Source: JABWBR01 sp036741235 (lineage in GTDB: Bacteria; Bacteroidota; Bacteroidia; Chitinophagales; Saprospiraceae). From it: a DNA stretch of 28,577 bases. The stretch is from NCBI GenBank assembly GCA_036741235.1, contig DAINSQ010000049.1, positions 1 through 28,577 on the forward strand. Direction: 5' to 3'. Under the pieces are notes generated by a model. The model saw only the letters and a program-made list of their open reading frames with translations, did not search any database and was not told the DNA's origin. The translations under genes were made by a program, and so were the position numbers. This document shows positions 26,518 through 28,577 of the stretch, piece by piece (the stretch's first letter is position 1; every line of letters begins with the position of its first letter).

Positions 26518-28577
26518 ATGCAGGAAATAGCGCCCTACCAGCCTAAGAACAAAGTTCGCATTGTTACGGCGGCTTCGCTGTTCGACGGTCACGATGCCGC
26601 CATCAATATCATGCGCCGTATTATGCAAAGCTCGGGCGCCGAAATCATTCATCTGGGCCACAACCGCTCGGTGGAAGAAATCGTCAATACCGCCATCCAG
26701 GAAGACGTACAGGGCATCGCCATTACGTCGTACCAGGGCGGGCACATGGAATTTTTCAAATACGCCCACGACCTGCTCAAACAGCGCGGCGCCGGCCATA
26801 TCAAACTGTTTGGCGGCGGCGGCGGCACCATATTGCCTACCGAAATTGAAGAATTGCACCACTACGGCATTACCCGCATCTACTCGCCCGACGATGGCCG
26901 AAAGATGGGTCTGCAAGGCATGATCAACGACGTTTTACAAAAATGCGACTTCCCAGTGGGCTTCAGCGCCAACGGCGAAATCAAACACTTCCATGATAAA
27001 GAACCCGGCGCTGTCGCCCGCCTGATTTCGGTAGCTGAAAACAATCCCGGCTATTTCGAAAAAGAAGTTAAGCCGGCACTGAAGCCAGACAACAAAATCA
27101 CCCCCGTACTCGGCATCACCGGCACGGGCGGCGCCGGAAAGTCGAGTATGGTCGATGAACTGGTACGCCGCTTTTTACTCGACTTTCCCGACAAGACAAT
27201 CGCCGTGGTGTCGGTAGACCCCTCCAAACGCAAAACCGGCGGCGCCCTGCTCGGCGACCGCATCCGCATGAACGCCGTGAACCAGCCCCGCGTATACATG
27301 CGCTCGCTGGCCACCCGCCAAAGCAACCTGGCCCTGTCGCAACACGTTCAATCATCGGTTGATATCCTCAAAGCCGCCGGCTACGACCTCATCATCCTCG
27401 AAACCTCCGGCATCGGCCAGTCGGATACCGAAATCGTCGACCACTCCGATGTGTCGCTCTATATCATGACGCCCGAATACGGGGCCGCTACGCAATTGGA
27501 AAAAATCGATATGCTCGATTTTGCGGATATTATCGCTATCAATAAATTTGACAAACGCGGCGCCCTCGACGCCCTGCGCGATGTGCGCAAGCAATACCAG
27601 CGCAACCACCAGTTGTGGAACAAACCCCTCGAGGAAATGCCCGTTATCGGCGCTATTGCTTCGCAATTCAACGACCCGGGTACCAACCAGCTTTATATCA
27701 AGGTTATTGAAAAAATAGTAGAAAAAACCGGCGCCCCGCTGCAATCTGCATTTGCGCAGTCGCAGGGCATGAGCGAAAAGATTTTCATCATTCCACCCGG
27801 CCGTACGCGCTACCTGTCGGAAATTTCTGACAACAACCGCCAATACGACCGCTGGGCTGAACAGCAGAGCGAACTGGCGCGCAAATTGTACGGCCTTCAG
27901 CAAACGCTAGATGCGCTGAAAAAACAAACCGACTATGCCGATACCCGGGTTGCGCTGGAAAAACTGTACGAAGACCTCAAAAAAGACCTCGACGGCGCCT
28001 GTCTGCGCATCATCGAAAACTGGGATTTCCGCAAGGCCGCCTATGCCGCCGACGAATATGTGTACCAGGTGCGCGGCAAAGACATTCGCGTGCCGACCTT
28101 CACCACCTCGCTGTCGCATACCCGCATCCCTCGCGTAGCTTTGCCCAAATACAAAGACTGGGGCGACATATTGCTTTGGTCGCTGCAGGAAAACGTGCCC
28201 GGCGAATTTCCCTACACTGCCGGCGTTTTCCCCTTCAAACGCAAAGAAGAAGACCCCACCCGCATGTTTGCCGGCGAGGGCGGCCCCGAGCGCACCAACC
28301 GCCGCTTCCACTATGTATCGCTGGGCATGCCCGCCAACCGCCTGAGCACCGCCTTCGACTCGGTGACGCTCTACGGCGAAGACCCCGACCATCGCCCCGA
28401 TATCTACGGCAAGGTGGGCAACTCGGGCGTCAGCGTCTGCTGTCTCGACGACGCCAAAAAACTGTATTCGGGTTTTGACCTCTGCGACCCCCGTACCTCC
28501 GTATCGATGACCATCAACGGCCCCGCCGCTACGATCTGCGCCTTTTTTATGAATACGGCCATCGACCAGCAGTGCGA
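26518..28577 (+). CDS. icmF: Fused acyl-CoA mutase IcmF (5' part, runs off the window)
   Basis: The first 686 codons of a B12-dependent mutase that carries its own G-protein chaperone. Residues 12-145 are the cobalamin-binding domain with SLFDGHDAA (Asp23, His25 the lower cobalt ligand), the Ser loop TSYQGG and LFGGGGG. Residues about 195-420 are the MeaI-type GTPase: Walker A GTGGAGKSS (202-210), SVDPS, and NKFDKRG with base-specific Asp345. From about 520 the substrate domain begins, with YTAGVFPFKR, MFAGEGGPERTNRRF and STAFDSVTLYGEDPD. A Phe in VFPFKR stands where methylmalonyl-CoA mutase has its Tyr, favouring isobutyryl-CoA/butyryl-CoA interconversion. Other specificity residues and the stop lie beyond the right edge. 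It links with branched-chain and odd acyl-CoA breakdown. Confidence 0.93.
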   Translation, partial: MQEIAPYQPKNKVRIVTAASLFDGHDAAINIMRRIMQSSGAEIIHLGHNRSVEEIVNTAIQEDVQGIAITSYQGGHMEFFKYAHDLLKQRGAGHIKLFGGGGGTILPTEIEELHHYGITRIYSPDDGRKMGLQGMINDVLQKCDFPVGFSANGEIKHFHDKEPGAVARLISVAENNPGYFEKEVKPALKPDNKITPVLGITGTGGAGKSSMVDELVRRFLLDFPDKTIAVVSVDPSKRKTGGALLGDRIRMNAVNQPRVYMRSLATRQSNLALSQHVQSSVDILKAAGYDLIILETSGIGQSDTEIVDHSDVSLYIMTPEYGAATQLEKIDMLDFADIIAINKFDKRGALDALRDVRKQYQRNHQLWNKPLEEMPVIGAIASQFNDPGTNQLYIKVIEKIVEKTGAPLQSAFAQSQGMSEKIFIIPPGRTRYLSEISDNNRQYDRWAEQQSELARKLYGLQQTLDALKKQTDYADTRVALEKLYEDLKKDLDGACLRIIENWDFRKAAYAADEYVYQVRGKDIRVPTFTTSLSHTRIPRVALPKYKDWGDILLWSLQENVPGEFPYTAGVFPFKRKEEDPTRMFAGEGGPERTNRRFHYVSLGMPANRLSTAFDSVTLYGEDPDHRPDIYGKVGNSGVSVCCLDDAKKLYSGFDLCDPRTSVSMTINGPAATICAFFMNTAIDQQC

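Overview
The window looks like chromosomal DNA from a Bacteroidota bacterium, most plausibly of the Saprospiria/Chitinophagia side. Four things point there: a large secreted protein ending in a type IX secretion (T9SS) type A sorting domain; several upstream regions matching the Bacteroidota promoter TTG-N19/20-TAnnTTTG; a TlpA-type thioredoxin with a long N-terminal domain, a head-GIN (DUF2807) protein and a TonB C-terminal/TPR protein; and a fused B12-binding/G-protein/acyl-CoA mutase of IcmF type. Taxonomy is inferred from gene content only. No rRNA, tRNA, CRISPR array, transposase or phage gene was seen.

Layout. 1-397 holds a tandem intergenic repeat and a hairpin but no gene. 398-4644 (minus) carries a glycosyltransferase, an antitoxin/ParE-type toxin pair and a bifunctional class A penicillin-binding protein. 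At 4660-4758 (plus) there is a 32-residue lipoprotein whose mature part is only 11 residues, rich in Cys, His and Met. 4794-6146 (minus) is a TlpA-like thiol-disulfide protein. The 500-bp gap 6147-6647 holds its promoter and, on the plus strand, a promoter-to-terminator unit of about 125 nt that looks like a small RNA. Then come a ROK sugar kinase (minus), and on the plus strand an esterase, an M17 leucyl aminopeptidase and an Hsp20 chaperone.

10912-15988 is the translation/transcription operon rimP-nusA-infB with a leader hairpin and an internal promoter-like site before infB. Directly behind it, 16042-19568 is a tight three-gene unit: a Pycsar-effector-type membrane protein with a degenerate HD domain, an ACAD10/11-like acyl-CoA dehydrogenase and an APH-like phosphotransferase. 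The last two match the known logic for breaking down 4-hydroxyacyl-CoAs by phosphorylation and elimination. A 204-bp convergent gap with two hairpins follows, then the T9SS cargo protein (minus), an unrecognised helical-repeat protein (plus), a palindromic intergenic element, the DUF2807 and TonB/TPR proteins (minus), and the 5' part of icmF running off the right end.

Most of the window is housekeeping. The points most worth a second look are the candidate small RNA at 6458-6582 and its architectural look-alike at 19590-19750, the metal-ligand-rich micro-lipoprotein, the pseudo-HD/Pycsar-effector fusion placed in a lipid-catabolic operon without a cyclase, and the hairpin between promoter and start codon of the rimP-nusA-infB operon.
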